From Cellulosimicrobium funkei (GTDB taxonomy: Bacteria > Actinomycetota > Actinomycetes > Actinomycetales > Cellulomonadaceae), in contig NZ_SOZH01000004.1 in assembly GCF_004519295.1 (NCBI RefSeq), positions 124,001-188,000 of the forward strand: a stretch of 64,000 bases of DNA. Reading direction: 5' to 3'. Numbering within the stretch: the stretch's first letter is position 1; each line of letters opens with the position of its first letter. The notes below the pieces were generated by a model. That model searched no databases and was not told the DNA's origin. It saw nothing but the letters and a program-made list of their open reading frames with translations. This document shows, in pieces, positions 62,208-64,000 of this stretch. The position numbers and the translations under genes were made by a program.

Positions 62208-63238
62208 GCCCGCGTCCTTCCGTCGTTCTCGTCCAGCCAGCCCGCGAGCTCCGTCGCCCAGTAGGTGAGGATCACGTCCGCGCCGGCGCGCTTGATGCCG
62301 AGCACCGACTCCGTGACGGCGGCGCGCCGGTCGATCCAGCCGTTCGCCGCGGCCGCCTCGATCATCGCGTACTCGCCCGACACCTGGTACGCCGCGACGG
62401 GCACCGCCGACATCTCCGCGACCGCCGCGAGCACGTCGAGGTACGACCCGGCGGGCTTCACCATGACCATGTCCGCACCCTCGGCGAGGTCGAGGTTGGC
62501 CTCGCGCAGGCCCTCGCGGGCGTTGCCCGCGTCCATCTGGTAGGTGCGGCGGTCGCCTTGGAGCGCCGAGTCCACGGCCTCCCGGAACGGCCCGTAGAAC
62601 GCGCTCGCGTACTTCGCGGAGTACGCGAGGATGCCGACGTCGTCGAACCCGGCGGCGTCGAGCGCCTCGCGGATCACGGCGACCTGGCCGTCCATCATGC
62701 CCGACGGCGCGACGACGTCCGCGCCCGCCCGCGCCTGCGCGACGGCCATCGAGGCGTAGCGGTCGAGCGTCGCGTCGTTGTCGACGACGACGCCCCCGTC
62801 CCGGCCCTCGGCCAGCACGCCGCAGTGCCCGTGGTCGGTGAACTCGTCGAGGCACGTGTCCGCCATGACGACCGGCCCGCCGTTCGTGTGCTCGCGCGCC
62901 GCCTCGACCGCGACCCGGATGCCGCGCTGCAGGATGCCGTCCTCGGCGTCCGCCTGGGTGCCGGTCGCGTCGCGCTCGGCCGGGATGCCGAAGAGCATGA
63001 CGCCGCCGACCCCGGCGCGCGCGGCGTCGCGCACGGCGTCCGCGAGCGTCGCCTCGGTGTGCTGCACGACGCCCGGCATCGACGAGATGGGGCGCGGCGC
63101 GTCGAGGCCCTCCTTGACGAACAGGGGGAGCACGAGGTCGGACGCGTGCACGCGCGTCTCGCTGACGAGCCGTCGCACGCGCGGGCTCGTGCGCAGGCGG
63201 CGCGGCCGGTGGTGCCCGACGGGGAGCTGGTGGGTCAC
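62204..63238 (-). CDS. hemB: Delta-aminolevulinic acid dehydratase (porphobilinogen synthase)
   Basis: The 344-residue TIM-barrel enzyme has the two active-site lysines in [15 protein letters not shown] and [12 protein letters not shown]. The metal loop reads [16 protein letters not shown]: two Cys flank an Asp where zinc enzymes have three Cys, a hybrid site that may reduce zinc need. This fits the zinc-sparing theme but is inference. GTG 63238 follows GAAGGAGACC and overlaps the hemD stop by GTGA. Confidence 0.96.
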   Translation of the reverse strand: MTHQLPVGHHRPRRLRTSPRVRRLVSETRVHASDLVLPLFVKEGLDAPRPISSMPGVVQHTEATLADAVRDAARAGVGGVMLFGIPAERDATGTQADAEDGILQRGIRVAVEAAREHTNGGPVVMADTCLDEFTDHGHCGVLAEGRDGGVVVDNDATLDRYASMAVAQARAGADVVAPSGMMDGQVAVIREALDAAGFDDVGILAYSAKYASAFYGPFREAVDSALQGDRRTYQMDAGNAREGLREANLDLAEGADMVMVKPAGSYLDVLAAVAEMSAVPVAAYQVSGEYAMIEAAAANGWIDRRAAVTESVLGIKRAGADVILTYWATELAGWLDENDGRTRA

Positions 63239-64000
63239 GAGGGGTCTCCTTCGGGAGTCGGGTCGACGCCGGTCGTGCCGGCGGCCGGGGGAGCGGCCGG
63301 GTCGTCGGGCAGGGCGGCGGAGCCGGCGGTGGTGCGGGTGGCGGCGAGCGCGCCGACGAGCGCGGCGGCCAGCGCGGCGTCGGTCGGGCGCTCCGCGACG
63401 GCATCGAGCCGCAGCCCGACGTCGCGCGCGGCCCGGGCGGTCGGGTCGCCGATCGCGACGCCCACGACGTCGTCGCGCGGGCCGAGCTGCCGCGCGACCT
63501 CGCGCGCGACGCTCCCCGAGGTGAGCACGACGGCGTCCACCGCGCCCGCGCGCCACGCCGCGACGACGTCCGGCGCGAGCGTGTGCGTGACGGTGCGGTA
63601 GACGGTGACGACGTGCGGGACGTACCCGAGGTCGTGCAGGCCGTCGTGCATCGTCGGCGCGGCGAGGTCCCCCTGCGGCAGCAGGACCACACCTCTACCT
63701 CGCGAGGTAGAGCCCTGGTCCCCCGAGGTAGAGGCCTGGTCCGACGGAGGGAGGGCGGCGAACGCGGCGACGAGGCCGCGGGCGGAGTTCTCGTCGGGCT
63801 CGAGCTCGACGGTGACGCCGACCGCCTCCAGGGCGCGGCGCGTCGCGGGCCCGACGGCGGCCCAGCGGGCCCGGCGCGCGGCGTCGCCGAGGTCGACGCC
63901 CTGGCGGGCGGCGCTCGCGAGGAGCTCGTCGATCGCGTTGACGCTCGTCACGACGACCCACGCGAAGTCGCCGTGGACCAGGCGGGCGAGGGCACCGTCG
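63235..64000 (-). CDS. hemD: Uroporphyrinogen-III synthase, C-terminal part (5' end outside window)
   Basis: The reading frame is open from the window edge through [13 protein letters not shown], the typical HemD start of its second half, then [67 protein letters not shown]. It closes the linear tetrapyrrole with inversion of ring D. Between FAALPPS and VVLLPQGD is an inserted [17 protein letters not shown] segment encoded by the 21-bp repeat seen at 47789, without breaking the frame. The C-terminal Pro/Asp tail is disordered. Confidence 0.95.
   Translation of the reverse strand, partial: DGALARLVHGDFAWVVVTSVNAIDELLASAARQGVDLGDAARRARWAAVGPATRRALEAVGVTVELEPDENSARGLVAAFAALPPSDQASTSGDQGSTSRGRGVVLLPQGDLAAPTMHDGLHDLGYVPHVVTVYRTVTHTLAPDVVAAWRAGAVDAVVLTSGSVAREVARQLGPRDDVVGVAIGDPTARAARDVGLRLDAVAERPTDAALAAALVGALAATRTTAGSAALPDDPAAPPAAGTTGVDPTPEGDPS
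63692..63743. repeat. 21-bp repeat copies inside hemD
   Basis: Two copies of the GAGGTAGAG(C/G)CCTGGT core occur at 63703-63718 and 63725-63740. A 20-bp perfect palindrome CTCTACCTCGCGAGGTAGAG at 63692-63711 overlaps the first. The reading frame stays open and encodes a Ser/Thr/Asp/Gln insert. Confidence 0.8.

Overview
The window is about 74% GC, with dense, often ATGA-overlapping genes, GTG starts, -10 elements of the form TAnnnT and several apparently leaderless genes. Gene content (Zur-controlled zinc-free ribosomal proteins, an SCO7613-type membrane protein, CsoR, a bkd-accA1/accD1-like cluster) points to an actinobacterium. Protein style suggests the Cellulomonadaceae/Promicromonosporaceae part of Micrococcales (Cellulosimicrobium, Isoptericola or Cellulomonas-like). 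This placement is an inference; no rRNA or tRNA gene was recognised.

Region by region: 1-6.4 kb holds the end of a cold shock gene, a Pr6Pr membrane protein and a probable copper-acquisition cluster with two CopC-type and two YcnI-type secreted or anchored proteins plus two paralogous small membrane proteins. 6.4-8.4 kb is an ECF-like sigma factor fused to a zinc-finger, membrane and extracytoplasmic Ig-like tail. 8.7-14.0 kb is a zinc-starvation block: a CobW-like/Mrf-type protein diverges across Zur-like boxes from rpmB-rpmG-rpsN-rpmE-rpmJ-aztD, and a separate rpmF has its own Zur box. 14.1-22.3 kb has a YibE/F protein, a ketopantoate-reductase-like protein, a TetR/SDR divergent pair with two matching operators, and a very large membrane protein. 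22.3-33.8 kb is a branched-chain amino acid degradation operon (Lrp regulator, BCKDH E1a/E1b/E2, acyl-CoA carboxylase beta and alpha/biotin, acyl-CoA dehydrogenase, MaoC, CitE) whose gene order resembles the bkd-citE-fadE19-accA1-accD1 locus of mycobacteria. 33.9-41.6 kb carries a papain-like peptidase candidate, proton-translocating transhydrogenase pntAB, a flippase/pseudokinase fusion and an HdeD-like protein. 41.9-47.8 kb is a peptide ABC transporter with both ATPases fused in one chain. 48-53.3 kb has a CPBP protein, an SPFH/ribbon-helix-helix pair and a membrane protein-wHTH-ABC operon. 53.4-57.1 kb is a csoR-copZ-copA copper export operon with CsoR-like operators. 57.2-59.7 kb has three membrane-associated proteins. 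59.9-60.7 kb is an Abi/HEPN-family gene with a structured, probably divergently transcribed RNA just upstream. 60.8-64 kb is the end of hemD, then hemB and hemL.

Two themes tie the window together. The first is metal homeostasis: copper import and export, and zinc sparing by ribosome remodelling. The second is several families of palindromic or tandem short repeats, found in intergenic spaces and also in frame inside interdomain linkers of the E2, AccA and HemD proteins. The most promising possibly under-described system is the Abi/HEPN gene with its upstream hairpin RNA.
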